Below are positions 41,458-51,489 of a stretch of 64,000 nt of DNA, piece by piece. The DNA lies in the NCBI RefSeq assembly GCF_000745215.1, contig NZ_JQNK01000009.1, positions 2,604,001 to 2,668,000 of the forward strand. Reading direction: 5' to 3'. Every line of letters starts with the position of its first letter. Position 1 is the first letter of the stretch. The DNA is from Methylosinus sp. PW1 (GTDB lineage Bacteria > Pseudomonadota > Alphaproteobacteria > Rhizobiales > Beijerinckiaceae). Position numbers and translations under genes: made by a program. The notes beneath the pieces were generated by a model. It saw only the letters and a list, made by a program, of their open reading frames with translations. It searched no databases and was not told the origin of the DNA.

Positions 41458-43929
41458 TCACCGCCGCAGCAGCCGCTCGAAATAATCCAGCTCCTCGGCC
41501 GGGCGCTCCGGCTGGCCGAGACGGCGGCGCAGCTCCTCCTGCACGCGGCGGGCGCGTACGGCCGGCGGCAGGCCGAGCGGATCGTAATGGGCGCCGGTCT
41601 CCTGGCCGCGCTGGCGGCCGGTCGGGCGGCCGAGCGGATCGGCGCCTTCGCCGGGACGCATTCCGGCGCGGCGGCCCGTGCGGCCGTTCTGCCCGTCGCC
41701 TTCTTCTCCCTCGCCCTGCATGCGGGAGGCGAGCTGGTCGGCCCCGCGGCGCAGCGCCTGCAGCGCGCGGCCCTGGGCGTCCACGGCGCGGCCGGGTCCC
41801 TCGCCGCCGGGGCCGAGCGCCTTCTCGGCCTCCTTCATCGCCTTGTCGGCGTCGGAGAGATCGGGCGAGGCCTCGCCGGCGCGGCGCAGCCGATCCTGCT
41901 CCTGCTCCAAGCGGTCGCGCAACGCCTTCTGCCGCCCGCGGGCGTCGTCGGAGGAGGAGGACTGGCCCTTGCCGCCGCGTCGCGGCTCGCCGCCGGATTG
42001 CTGTCCGCCGGATTGCTGGCCGCGATTGGTCTCGTCGCGCAATTGCTGCTCCTCGCGCGTGAGCTTGTCGAGCTCGTCCAGCGCGCGCGACATTTCCCGC
42101 GCGCGCGGGTCGGCGCGGCCGGCTTGCGCGGGGCGAAGATTTTCCAGCACATCCTGCAGATCGTCGAGCAGGCGTTGCGCCTCGGCGAGATCGCCGGAGC
42201 GCTCGGCCTTCTCGATCTCGCTCAGCATGGCGTCGAGATCGTCCGGCGTCAGCACGCGCTGATCGCCCTGCTGCGGGGCGGAGCGCTCGGCCTTCTCGCC
42301 GCTCTTGCTGCCGAGGCCGTTCAGGAATTTCTCCAGCGCCGCGCGCATGTCCTGCGTCAGCTTGGCGATCTCCTCCTCGCTGGCGCCGCGCGCCAAAGCG
42401 TCGCGCAGCTCCTTTTGCGCCGCGCGCAGATCGCGTTCCGCCTGCGAGACGTCGCCTTCCTCGAGAGAGAGCGCCATGGCCCACAAAAGATCGGCGACCT
42501 CGCGCAGATCGGCGTCGTCGCGCGCCGCTTGCAGCCGCGCCTTGGCGGCGCTCAGACCCAGAAAGATGGAGGAGGGCGTCTCGAACAGCGCCGAGCCCAG
42601 CGACAGAGCGTCCACCGCCGTCAGCACGCGGGCGGAATGATCCGGGTCGAGCGCCAGATTGCGGCGCTGCTCGGCGAGGGCGCGGGCCAGCGGCTTGGCG
42701 AAGCGGCGCTCCGGCAGAGTGACGTCCAGCGGCGCGGAGAAGCCGTCATTGCCGCCCTCGTCATGGGCGACCAGCGTCAGCGCGACGCGCGCGCCGGCCC
42801 AGGGGTGGTCGGAGAAATCGAGCGTCGCCTTGGCCTCGCCGAGGCCGCCGCGGGTCGGCGGCACGGGCAAGGCGAGGCGCGGCGGCGGATAGAGCGAGCG
42901 GCTCGGCCGCGCCGAGCCGGGCAGGGCGGCGACCGCCTCGCCGGCGATGACGCCATAATCATCGTCGGTGCGAAAGCCGAGCGTCATGGTGCCGCGCGCA
43001 TTATTGCGCGGCGGCTGCGTGATCTCGATGGTGGGCGGGCGGTCCGGGATCGCCTGAATGCGGAACTCGCCGGCGCCGCGCAGCGCCAGCGCGGCGTCGC
43101 CGGCGAGCTTGAAACGCTCCTCGGACTCGCCGCCGGGCTGCTTCTGCTTGCCGCCCTCGATCGGCGCGAGGCCGCCGCTGGTCGCGGCGGCGCCGCGCGC
43201 GCCGAGGCTGCGCAGCACCAGAGTCGAATTCACCGGGACCGAAACCTGCGCCCAAGGCCCTTCGGCGCGTTGCGGCAGCACGATGGGCGGCCGGCCCGTA
43301 TAGGCGGGCGGCTCGAACCAGGCGTCGACTCTCGCCCCCGTCGCCGAGGCGGGGCCGCTCTCCCAATCGAAGGCGGAGAGAAGCCGCGTCTCGCGATCCG
43401 GCCCCGCGACAAAGGCCGCGGCCACGGCGGCCACCAGAGCGGCGGCGCGCAGAGCGAAAGGATCGCGCTGCGGCAGGCCGGGGTCCGGCGGCGTCAACTC
43501 TATCGCCGCGAGCTTGCGCTCGAGCCGGCTGCGATGCAGCGCCCAGAGCGAGCGCGTCGTCGGATCGTCGACGCCGCCGGCGAGCGTGTCCTCGAGCGAG
43601 GCGGCCGGCCGATGCTCCGCGCCGGGCGAAGCGTCGAGACGCGCCAGAGCCTCGCGGCGCCGCGGCGCTCCGGCGAGCAGGCCGCGCCCGAGGATCCATA
43701 GAGCCGCCAGCGCGAAAGCGCCGACGCCGAGCGCCCGCGCGCTCGCGCCGATCCCGAGCCAGAGGCCGGCGAAGGTGACTGCGAGGAAAATAAGAAGCAG
43801 CGTGGCCAGCCCTGCGGCGACGCGCGCCAGCCGCTCGAGCGCGAGCGCGGCCAGTGAACGTCGCACCAGAGCCTCCAGCGTGGGCGAAGCCTCGCTGCGG
43901 TCGCTCTCTTTTTTGCGCCAGAAGCTCAT
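41458..43929 (-). CDS. TIGR02302 / DUF4175 family membrane protein
   Basis: The product is 823 residues. Two or three N-terminal membrane helices (about 40-85 and 160-178) precede a large periplasmic part. A Gln/Arg/Gly/Glu-rich coiled and low-complexity C-terminus follows (about 490-800, including GQQSGGQQSGGEPRRGGKGQ). The family is alphaproteobacterial and uncharacterised. It stands alone; the MNT gene follows 30 bp downstream. Low-complexity coding creates long false frames on the other strand. Confidence 0.85.
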   Translation of the reverse strand: MSFWRKKESDRSEASPTLEALVRRSLAALALERLARVAAGLATLLLIFLAVTFAGLWLGIGASARALGVGAFALAALWILGRGLLAGAPRRREALARLDASPGAEHRPAASLEDTLAGGVDDPTTRSLWALHRSRLERKLAAIELTPPDPGLPQRDPFALRAAALVAAVAAAFVAGPDRETRLLSAFDWESGPASATGARVDAWFEPPAYTGRPPIVLPQRAEGPWAQVSVPVNSTLVLRSLGARGAAATSGGLAPIEGGKQKQPGGESEERFKLAGDAALALRGAGEFRIQAIPDRPPTIEITQPPRNNARGTMTLGFRTDDDYGVIAGEAVAALPGSARPSRSLYPPPRLALPVPPTRGGLGEAKATLDFSDHPWAGARVALTLVAHDEGGNDGFSAPLDVTLPERRFAKPLARALAEQRRNLALDPDHSARVLTAVDALSLGSALFETPSSIFLGLSAAKARLQAARDDADLREVADLLWAMALSLEEGDVSQAERDLRAAQKELRDALARGASEEEIAKLTQDMRAALEKFLNGLGSKSGEKAERSAPQQGDQRVLTPDDLDAMLSEIEKAERSGDLAEAQRLLDDLQDVLENLRPAQAGRADPRAREMSRALDELDKLTREEQQLRDETNRGQQSGGQQSGGEPRRGGKGQSSSSDDARGRQKALRDRLEQEQDRLRRAGEASPDLSDADKAMKEAEKALGPGGEGPGRAVDAQGRALQALRRGADQLASRMQGEGEEGDGQNGRTGRRAGMRPGEGADPLGRPTGRQRGQETGAHYDPLGLPPAVRARRVQEELRRRLGQPERPAEELDYFERLLRR

Positions 43930-44043
43930 AATTCTCGTCCTCGCCGGGCAATTTAGCGCGCGAGCGCCGGCCGCGCAGGCCCATCCCGGAGGGGAGTCTA
44001 CGCCGATTTCAGCAATTTGCGAAAAGCATGCGGCGAAATCGGG

Positions 44044-45129
44044 TCAGAGCGCCAGCGCGCCCGCAGCCGCCGCGCCGAGCAGGCAGAGATCATGCAGCGC
44101 CAGCGCGGCCGGCGGCGGTCGGCCTTTCTCGTGCAATAGCCGCAGCGCGCCGATATTGGCGAGCGACCAGCCGGCGCCGATCGCCGCCATCCCCGCCGCC
44201 AGAAGCGCGGGCGAGGCGGAAAAGCGCAGCAGCGCAAAAGCTCCCGCCAGAGCGATGAGCCCGACGCAAAGGCTCTTCAGCGCGGGAAAGAACGCCGGCC
44301 AGCGCGCCGCCAGCGCGGCGGGGCCATACATTGCGAGCAGATGCCAAGCCATCGCTGCGCCGACGAAGCTCTGCGCGGCCCCGCAGAGGGAGAGCGACAA
44401 GGGTCCGCGCAGCATGGCCGCCGCCATGATCGCCCAAGCCGCCGCGCCGGCGAGCGTCAGCAGCGCGAATCTGAGCGTCAGCCAATCGCGATCTTCTTCC
44501 TTTCCGTCGTCCCGAGGCCGCGCGAAGCCATGCGGCGCGCGCACCGCGAGAGCGAGCGCGAAAATCTGCAGCAGCGATGCGCAGAGCAAGGTCGCCGCTC
44601 CACCCCCCGCGAGCTCTGCGCAATACACCGCGAGCGGAGCCGCCAGCGCGGCGAGCGCGCCGCCCGCCAGCACGCTCACTCCGCCCCGAGCCGAGGCCGC
44701 TATGTGGCGATAGAAAAGCCCGAAGCCCTGCGCCAGCCCGAGCCATAGCGCGCCGAGGCATAGCGCCGGGAAATGTCCGCGCGTCATGCCGAAGGCGGCG
44801 AGCAGCCCGCCGCCGACGCCGAGGCTCGCCCCCAGCGCGAAGGCGGCGCGCCGTCCGAATCCGTCGACCAGCAGCGCCGCCGGAATGGAGGCGAGCGCCG
44901 CGCCGATGAGCATCAGCGCCAGCGGCCAGCCGATCTCATCCGCGCGCGGCGCGATGAGCAGCGCCGCCTGCGGCAATTGCGAGAGCGCCAAAGCCTGCGC
45001 CAGCACGCCGAGCCCGAAGCCGAGGGCGAGCCGCAGCGTCGATGGCGCATCGTCGGTCTCGGCCATGCGCGGGCAGAGACAGAGCGTCTCGCTCGGTCGC
45101 GCGAGCAGCGGATCGAATTGCAGGCTCAT
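44044..45129 (-). CDS. ccoA: CcoA-like MFS copper importer
   Basis: The 361-residue major-facilitator protein has about 12 helices. M235/M239 (IMAAAML) and H263/M267 (AWHLLAMYGPA) match the Met-x3-Met and His/Met pattern needed for copper uptake by CcoA of Rhodobacter. The ATG overlaps the ccoS stop by 4 bp (ATGA), placing it in the cbb3 assembly operon. Copper supply to the CcoN heme-Cu centre is the likely job. The subfamily call rests on motif and context. Confidence 0.75.
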   Translation of the reverse strand: MSLQFDPLLARPSETLCLCPRMAETDDAPSTLRLALGFGLGVLAQALALSQLPQAALLIAPRADEIGWPLALMLIGAALASIPAALLVDGFGRRAAFALGASLGVGGGLLAAFGMTRGHFPALCLGALWLGLAQGFGLFYRHIAASARGGVSVLAGGALAALAAPLAVYCAELAGGGAATLLCASLLQIFALALAVRAPHGFARPRDDGKEEDRDWLTLRFALLTLAGAAAWAIMAAAMLRGPLSLSLCGAAQSFVGAAMAWHLLAMYGPAALAARWPAFFPALKSLCVGLIALAGAFALLRFSASPALLAAGMAAIGAGWSLANIGALRLLHEKGRPPPAALALHDLCLLGAAAAGALAL

Positions 45130-45284
45130 GATCGCCCATCCTCGACGTCATCGTCGGCGAGCGCGCGCGCGGCGGCGCCTTCGAGATCCTCATATTGACC
45201 CGCATTCAGCGACCAGACGAAAGCCGCGAGGCCGAGCGCGCCGAGCAGCAGAGCGAGCGGAACGAGAAAGAGAAGGGCATTCAT
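45126..45284 (-). CDS. ccoS: cbb3 oxidase maturation protein CcoS
   Basis: The 52-residue small membrane protein has one helix (ALLFLVPLALLLGALGLAAF), then VWSLNAGQYEDLEGAAARAL, the CcoS signature. It is needed for cofactor insertion into cbb3 oxidase. The frame extends upstream through the 45362 repeat, but the start at 45284 gives the family length. It lies 20 bp after the repeat-extended ccoI. Confidence 0.93.
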   Translation of the reverse strand: MNALLFLVPLALLLGALGLAAFVWSLNAGQYEDLEGAAARALADDDVEDGRS

Positions 45285-45304
45285 GCGGGCGACTCTCTTT
45301 TCTG

Positions 45305-47686
45305 CTATGCGTCGATGCGCGTGGCGCAGGGCGATCTGGTCGACGCGAGAGTCGGCGTATTTACCCTCCCCTTTAGGGGGAGGGTCGGACCGCTTTGCGG
45401 TCCGGGGTGGGGTTCCGCGGCGAAGACTCGGGGCGTCACCCCCTCCCGATCGCCTTCGGCGCTCGACCTCCCCCCTCGAGGGGGAGGTAGAAAACACCTC
45501 TTCCGGCGTGTGTCTCGTTCACCCGATCCATTCGCGCCGCCGGCGCGCAGCGCATTGAGCGTGACGATGAGCGAAGAGCTCGACATTGCGATGGCGGCGA
45601 TGAGCGGCGTCAGCAATCCCGCCATTGCGAGCGGCGCGGCGACGGTATTGTAGAGCAGCGACAGAGCGAGATTCTGGCGCATCAAGGCGCGGGCGAGCCG
45701 CGCCGCGTCGATCGTCGTGACAATGGGCCCGAGACCTTCGCCGAGAAACACGGCGTCGGCCGCCGCTTGCGCGATCTGCGTCGCGTCGATCGGCGACAGC
45801 GACACATGAGCGGCGGCGAGCGCCGGCGCGTCATTGATCCCATCGCCGATCATGAGAGTTTTGCGTCCCTCGTCGCGCAGCGCCTCGAGCCGCGCCACCT
45901 TATCGGCCGGCTTCAATGCGCCGCGCCATTCCGTCACGCCGAGCGCGCGCGCCGCCGCCTCCACCGGCGCGGCGCGATCGCCGGACAAGATCAGCACGCG
46001 CAAGCCGCGCCGCCGCAGCGCGTCGATCGTCTCGTGCGCATCGTGGCGCAATGTCTGCCTCACGCGCAGCAGAGCGACGCGCTCGCCATGACGAAAGGCG
46101 ATGACGGATGCGTCTTCGTCCGTCGCGACGTCATCGACGCTGCAGAAGCGCAGATCGCCGAGCCGCGCCTCGACGCCCTCCACAATGCCGATAACGCCAG
46201 CGCCGCGCTCCTCACGCGCGCCTTCGATCGCCATGGCGCGCGGATATTCGCGCGCCACTGCGCAGGCGAGCGGATGGCGGCTCGAATGCGCGAGCCGCGC
46301 GGCGAGCGCCAATAGCTCCGGCTCGATCTCCTGCGCATTGACGACGCAGGGCTCCGGCGTCGTCAGCGTGCCGGTTTTGTCGAAGACGACAGTGTCGATC
46401 TCGGCGAGACGCTCCAGCGCATCGTCGGAATTGAGCAGCACGCCGGCGCGAAACAGCGCGCCGCTCGCGGCGACCTGCACGGCGGGCACGGCGAGCGCCA
46501 GCGCGCAAGGGCAGGTGACGATCAGCACGGCGATGGCCGTCACCAGCGCATCATGCAGCGAGGCGCCGGCCGCGAGCCATGCGAGCAGCGCGCCGAGCGC
46601 GGCGAGATGAACGAGAGGCGCATAGAGGCGCGAGACGCGATCGGCGAGGCGCAGATAGCGCGAGCGCGCCGCCGTCGCTTTCTCCACCAAGCGCTCGATC
46701 TCGTCGATGAGCGAGTCGCCGGCGGCGGCCTGCACGCGCATCGTCAGCGCGCCGTCGAAATTCAGCGCGCCGGCATAGACCGCATCGCCCGCAGAAACGC
46801 AGCGGCGGCGCGTCTCGCCGGTGACGAGGCTCTCATCGAGGCTCGCCTCGCCGGAAAGAACGACGCCATCGGCGGGAATGCGCTCGCCCGGCCGCGTCAG
46901 CACGTGATCGCCCGGCGCCAGCGCGGCGAGCGGAACATAATTTTGCGCGCCATCGGCGGCGATGCGGCAAGCGGCGGGCGCGCGCAGAGCGGCGAGATTG
47001 GCGGCGACGGCGCGCGTCTTGCGGCGCATGGCGCAATCGAGATAGCGCGCCAGCAGCAGAAAGGCGAGCAGCATGGTCGCCGAATCGAAATAGGCGTGCG
47101 GCGCATGAGTGAGCGTCTCATAGACCGACATTGCGAGCGACAGCAGCACGCCGAGCGAGATCGGCACATCTATGTTCAGCCGCCGCGCGCGCAGCGCGGC
47201 GAAGGCGCTCGCAAAGAAGGGCTGGCCGGCGAAAGCCGTGGCCGGCAGAGCGATGATCGCGGAGACGCCATGGAAGAAATCGCGCGTCGCCTCGTCCATA
47301 TCGCCGCCGAGCCAGACTGCCTCGGACAGCATCATCACATTCACCGTGGCGAAGCCGGCGACGGCGAGGCAGCGCAGCAGGCGCCGCGCCGTCTCGCGCT
47401 CCGCGTTCTCGCCGCTCTCGCGCTCGAACGGCCGCGCGCGATAGCCCATGCGCCGCAGTCTTTCCAACACGGCGGCGAAGTCGAAATCGGGCGCCGTCCA
47501 TTCCAGCGAGAGACGGCGATCGGCGTAATTCACGCGCGCCGCGACGAGATGGGGAATGGCCTTCAGCGCCGCTTCGATCTCGAAGATGCAGGCGGCGCAG
47601 GTCATGCCGTCCAGCGCCAGCTCCAGGCGCAGCGCGCCATTGCGGCCGCGCGTCGCGAGAGCGGAAAAATCGACGTCCATGGTCAT
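45305..47686 (-). CDS. ccoI: Copper-exporting P-type ATPase CcoI (FixI) with a repeat-encoded tail
   Basis: The product is 793 residues. An N-terminal HMA domain (GMTCAAC, C30/C33), the CPC metal site (392-394), DKTGT phosphorylation D436, TGET and GDGINDAP are all present. This pump supplies copper for cbb3 oxidase assembly. The family normally ends near SSLIVTLNALR (about 715). Here about 76 further residues follow, of which 733-775 are translated from the palindromic repeat at 45362-45490 (PPPRGGRSSAEGDREGV and on). The native stop was apparently lost. The ATG at 47686 is 7 bp after ccoH. Confidence 0.93.
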   Translation of the reverse strand: MTMDVDFSALATRGRNGALRLELALDGMTCAACIFEIEAALKAIPHLVAARVNYADRRLSLEWTAPDFDFAAVLERLRRMGYRARPFERESGENAERETARRLLRCLAVAGFATVNVMMLSEAVWLGGDMDEATRDFFHGVSAIIALPATAFAGQPFFASAFAALRARRLNIDVPISLGVLLSLAMSVYETLTHAPHAYFDSATMLLAFLLLARYLDCAMRRKTRAVAANLAALRAPAACRIAADGAQNYVPLAALAPGDHVLTRPGERIPADGVVLSGEASLDESLVTGETRRRCVSAGDAVYAGALNFDGALTMRVQAAAGDSLIDEIERLVEKATAARSRYLRLADRVSRLYAPLVHLAALGALLAWLAAGASLHDALVTAIAVLIVTCPCALALAVPAVQVAASGALFRAGVLLNSDDALERLAEIDTVVFDKTGTLTTPEPCVVNAQEIEPELLALAARLAHSSRHPLACAVAREYPRAMAIEGAREERGAGVIGIVEGVEARLGDLRFCSVDDVATDEDASVIAFRHGERVALLRVRQTLRHDAHETIDALRRRGLRVLILSGDRAAPVEAAARALGVTEWRGALKPADKVARLEALRDEGRKTLMIGDGINDAPALAAAHVSLSPIDATQIAQAAADAVFLGEGLGPIVTTIDAARLARALMRQNLALSLLYNTVAAPLAMAGLLTPLIAAIAMSSSSLIVTLNALRAGGANGSGERDTRRKRCFLPPPRGGRSSAEGDREGVTPRVFAAEPHPGPQSGPTLPLKGRVNTPTLASTRSPCATRIDA
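45362..45490. repeat. Composite palindromic repeat, copy 2 (in the ccoI tail)
   Basis: The same nested stems in the same order as 6112-6240: CCCTCCCC...GGGGAGGG, CGGACCGC...GCGGTCCG, CGATCGCC...GGCGCTC and CCTCCCCC...GGGGGAGG. Arms are nearly identical to copy 1, while the central loop (TTCCGCGGCGAAGACTCGGG) differs. This copy is translated as the CcoI C-terminus. Confidence 0.9.
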
Positions 47687-47693
47687 GGCGCGC

Positions 47694-48200
47694 TCAATCG
47701 ATGCGGATACGACTCTTCGAGCGGAACATTTCGCGGCCGTCGCGCGTCGCAACCAGCACGAGATCGCGGAAGCCGGATTCGATCACGATCGGCGCCTCAT
47801 AGCGGCTTGGCGCAATCTCCGCGAGATCGACGGCGACATCCTTGCGGCCGTCGACCGGCGCGCGGATTTCCGCCATGAGCTTCAGCCCCGACAGGCCTCC
47901 ATTCTCGTCGCGCAGCGTCACCGAGACGAGATTCTCCCAGACGCCGCGGCGCAGAATCGTCGCCTCCACCTTCCAGTCGCGCGCGCTCTGCGCGCGGGCG
48001 CCGGCTATGTCGAGATTATAGGCGAGGCCTTTCTCATAGGCGCGGCTCACCTCCTCGCCGCGGAAGGTGGAGAGGGCGGCGTAGATCATCACGCCATCGA
48101 CCGTGGCGATGACGCCGAAAAACAGAATGAGCAGCAGAAGAACTTGCCAACCGCCGAGGCGACGCTGCGGCGCCGCGCGCATCAGATTTGTGTGCGACAT
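47694..48200 (-). CDS. ccoH: cbb3 oxidase assembly protein CcoH (FixH)
   Basis: The 168-residue protein has one N-terminal membrane helix (VLLLILFFGVIATVDGVMIY) and a periplasmic FixH domain with YEKGLAYNLDIAGARAQSAR. It assists CcoI and cbb3 assembly. It lies 10 bp after ccoG, in the order ccoG-ccoH-ccoI-ccoS. Confidence 0.93.
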   Translation of the reverse strand: MSHTNLMRAAPQRRLGGWQVLLLLILFFGVIATVDGVMIYAALSTFRGEEVSRAYEKGLAYNLDIAGARAQSARDWKVEATILRRGVWENLVSVTLRDENGGLSGLKLMAEIRAPVDGRKDVAVDLAEIAPSRYEAPIVIESGFRDLVLVATRDGREMFRSKSRIRID

Positions 48201-48210
48201 GGCTTTTTCC

Positions 48211-49659
48211 TCACGGGGTCACGAACACGTCTCTCATAGTGACAGATGCATCGCTCTCCAGCTCCTTGGAGGTGAAGAGGATCGGCGTCTGTCCCTTGGC
48301 TCTGCGCGCGCCGCGCCATGTGACGAGCACGCGCGTCTCGCGCGTCTGATCGGCGCCGACGCCGACGATCATGCGGCCTTCGATATCCGGCTCGACGCCG
48401 ACGATCTCCACCTCGGCGTCCTCGACGCCGCTCGTCTCCAGCAGAAAGCGGCGCGGCTCGGCGCTCATATTGGCGAAGCGAATGGTGTAGGCGTTGCGAA
48501 TGCTGCCGTCCTTGAGCGTCACGGCGAGCGGATTGCGATCATGCAGCACGGAGAGGGCGGCGTCCTCGCGCGTCGCCAGCTTCGCGGTCATGAGCGCGCC
48601 GATCGCGAGAATGAGCGCGGCGTAGATGATGGTGCGCGCGCGCAGCGGCTTGTAGACGGGCGCCTCGCCCTTGCGGCGGCGGTCGCAATTCATCTGCGTG
48701 TCATAGGCGATGAGCCGCGCGGAGCGGCCGATCTTCCCCATCACGGCGTCGCAAGCGTCTATGCACAGGCCGCATTGCACGCAGCCGAACGAGGCGCCCT
48801 TGCGAATGTCGACGCCCGTGGGGCAGACGGCGACGCATTGGCCGCAATCGACGCAATCGCCGGCCGGCGCGCCGGCGAGGCGCAGCGCGCTCGCCTGCTT
48901 CAGCGACATGCGCGGCTCCCCGCGATCATAGCGATAGGTGACGTTCAGCGCATATTCGTCGGTGAGCGCGGCCTGTATGCGCGGCCAGGGGCACATATAG
49001 AGGCACACTTGCTCGCGCATATGGCCGGCGAGCATATAGGTGGTGAAGGTGAGAATGCCGATCCAAATATAGGCTTCGGAAATTCCCGGCTGGAAGGTCG
49101 CGAGCGCATAGACCAGCGTCGGCGCATCGGCGAAATAGAGCACCCATGCGCCGCCGGTCCACCAGGCGATGAGAAGCCACAGCGAATGCTTGGCGATTTT
49201 CTCGCGCCAAATCTTCGCGCTGCGCGGGCCGGCGTCCTTGCGGGCGCGCTCGCGCGCGTCGCCTTCTATCCAGCGTTCCGCGGCGAGATAGAGATCGGTC
49301 CACACGGTCTGCGGACAGAGATAGCCGCACCACACGCGCCCGGCGAGCGCGTTCATGAGGAACAGAACCAGCGCGGCGAGGATCAGGAGGCCGGTGAGAT
49401 AATAGACCTCCTGCGGCCAGATCTCGATGAAGAAGAAATAGAAGCGGCGATGCGGAAAATCGACGAGCACCGCTTGCGACGGGGCGCCGGGGCCTCTGTC
49501 CCAGCGCACGAAAGGCAGCAGATAATAGACCGAGAGAGTGAAGGCCAGCAGCCCCCATTTGATGCGGCGGAACTCGCCTTCGACCTCTTTCGGATAGATC
49601 GCCTTGCGCGGCGCGTAGAGCGAGCCGCTCTTCGCCTTGCCCATATCGGCGCTCGTCAT
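48211..49659 (-). CDS. ccoG: Cupric reductase / ferredoxin-like assembly protein CcoG (FixG, RdxA)
   Basis: The 482-residue membrane protein has five to six helices and two [4Fe-4S] sites (CVDCGQCVAVCPTG and CVQCGLCIDACD). It also has CGYLCPQTVW and MCPWPRIQ cysteines and a C-terminal Ig-like domain (LETSGVEDAEVEI). It reduces Cu(II) for delivery to cbb3 oxidase. The ATG at 49659 has AAGGAG about 8 nt upstream; the longer frame to 49890 lies in ccoP. Confidence 0.95.
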   Translation of the reverse strand: MTSADMGKAKSGSLYAPRKAIYPKEVEGEFRRIKWGLLAFTLSVYYLLPFVRWDRGPGAPSQAVLVDFPHRRFYFFFIEIWPQEVYYLTGLLILAALVLFLMNALAGRVWCGYLCPQTVWTDLYLAAERWIEGDARERARKDAGPRSAKIWREKIAKHSLWLLIAWWTGGAWVLYFADAPTLVYALATFQPGISEAYIWIGILTFTTYMLAGHMREQVCLYMCPWPRIQAALTDEYALNVTYRYDRGEPRMSLKQASALRLAGAPAGDCVDCGQCVAVCPTGVDIRKGASFGCVQCGLCIDACDAVMGKIGRSARLIAYDTQMNCDRRRKGEAPVYKPLRARTIIYAALILAIGALMTAKLATREDAALSVLHDRNPLAVTLKDGSIRNAYTIRFANMSAEPRRFLLETSGVEDAEVEIVGVEPDIEGRMIVGVGADQTRETRVLVTWRGARRAKGQTPILFTSKELESDASVTMRDVFVTP

Positions 49660-49670
49660 TTTCCGCTCCT

Positions 49671-50558
49671 TCACTCGCCGCCGCCGAGCGTATGCACATA
49701 GATGGTGAGCGCCTTGATCGTCGGCTCGTCGAGTCGATCCTTCCAGGCCGGCATCACGCCGCCGCCGCCATTGGCGATGCGGCTCGCGATCGTCTCCTTG
49801 TCGGAGCCGAACAGCCACAGAGCGTCGGTGAGATTGGGCGCGCCCATGTCGTGATTGCCCTTGCCGTCGACGCCATGGCAGACGGAGCAATTGTCGTCGA
49901 AGAGCTTGGCGCCTTGCGGCGTCGCCTTGCCGCCGGGAAGCTTCGCCATCGCGCGCACTTGATCGGCGACGATTGAAATCTGCTTCGCGTCGAGCATTCC
50001 GTCGCGGCCGAAGGCGGGCATGGTCTCGCTTCGCGTCTCCTTATCGGCGTCCCAGCGCACGCCATGCTCAATGGTGCGGCGAATATCGGCGAGCTTGCCG
50101 CCCCACAGCCAATCATCGTCGTTGAGATTGGGATAGCCCTTCGCGCCCTGCGCGCCGGCGCCGTGGCAGCCGGCGCAATTATTGGCGAAGGCGGCGGCGC
50201 CGAGCGCGCGCACCGCGCTGAGCAATTGCGGCCGCGCCTCTATCTCCTCCAATGGCGCATTGGCGAGCCGCTCGAGCACAGGCCCGCGAATCTCGTTCAG
50301 CTGCTCCATGTCGCGCGCGACCGATGCGCGCGAATGCCAGCCGATGAGGCCCTGCGTGCCGCCGGAAAGAGTCGGCAGCGCCGGATAGGCGAGAAAATAG
50401 CCGATCGACCATAGGATCGTCGCATAGAAGGTGATGACCCACCAGCGCGGCAGCGGCGTGTCGAGCTCTTCTATGCCGTCCCATTCATGGCCGGTCGTTC
50501 TGGTCTTGGAATGCGGATCGATGCGGGCCGCGTCGCTGTGAGCTTGTCGCGTCGACAT
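49671..50558 (-). CDS. ccoP: cbb3-type cytochrome c oxidase subunit III CcoP
   Basis: The 295-residue diheme cytochrome has one membrane helix (about 40-60). Heme sites are CAGCH (C128/C131/H132) and CSVCH (C224/C227/H228), with later Met ligands (ETMPAFG, GGVMPAW). It passes electrons from soluble cytochromes to CcoO/CcoN. The ATG is at 50558, 4 bp after the ccoQ stop. Confidence 0.96.
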   Translation of the reverse strand: MSTRQAHSDAARIDPHSKTRTTGHEWDGIEELDTPLPRWWVITFYATILWSIGYFLAYPALPTLSGGTQGLIGWHSRASVARDMEQLNEIRGPVLERLANAPLEEIEARPQLLSAVRALGAAAFANNCAGCHGAGAQGAKGYPNLNDDDWLWGGKLADIRRTIEHGVRWDADKETRSETMPAFGRDGMLDAKQISIVADQVRAMAKLPGGKATPQGAKLFDDNCSVCHGVDGKGNHDMGAPNLTDALWLFGSDKETIASRIANGGGGVMPAWKDRLDEPTIKALTIYVHTLGGGE

Positions 50559-50562
50559 GTCT

Positions 50563-50715
50563 TCAGTCCTCTCGCAATGGCGTCTCGGCGGCGCGTCGGA
50601 ATTTTTCGCGATTGGAAGGCCATAGCGCATAGGCCAGGACTCCGGCGAACAATGCGACGAAGAAGAAAAGGCCCGAGCTCGCCGAAAGCTCTCGCCACGA
50701 TTCGTAAGTGGTCAT
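50563..50715 (-). CDS. ccoQ: cbb3-type oxidase subunit CcoQ
   Basis: This is a 50-residue gene: ATG 50715, stop 50563. TYESWRELSASSGLFFFVAL leads into a helix (FAGVLAYALWPSNREKFRRA), the CcoQ/FixQ pattern. CcoQ stabilises the complex. It fits exactly between ccoO (3 bp) and ccoP (4 bp). Confidence 0.93.
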   Translation of the reverse strand: MTTYESWRELSASSGLFFFVALFAGVLAYALWPSNREKFRRAAETPLRED

Positions 50716-50718
50716 GGC

Positions 50719-51477
<759 letters not shown>

Positions 51478-51489
51478 GTCTCTCTCCTC

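Noticed and set aside
41131..43701. Plus-strand open frame of 856 codons
   Set aside because: Shadow of the TIGR02302 gene and MNT; Ala/Leu/Arg-rich without motifs.
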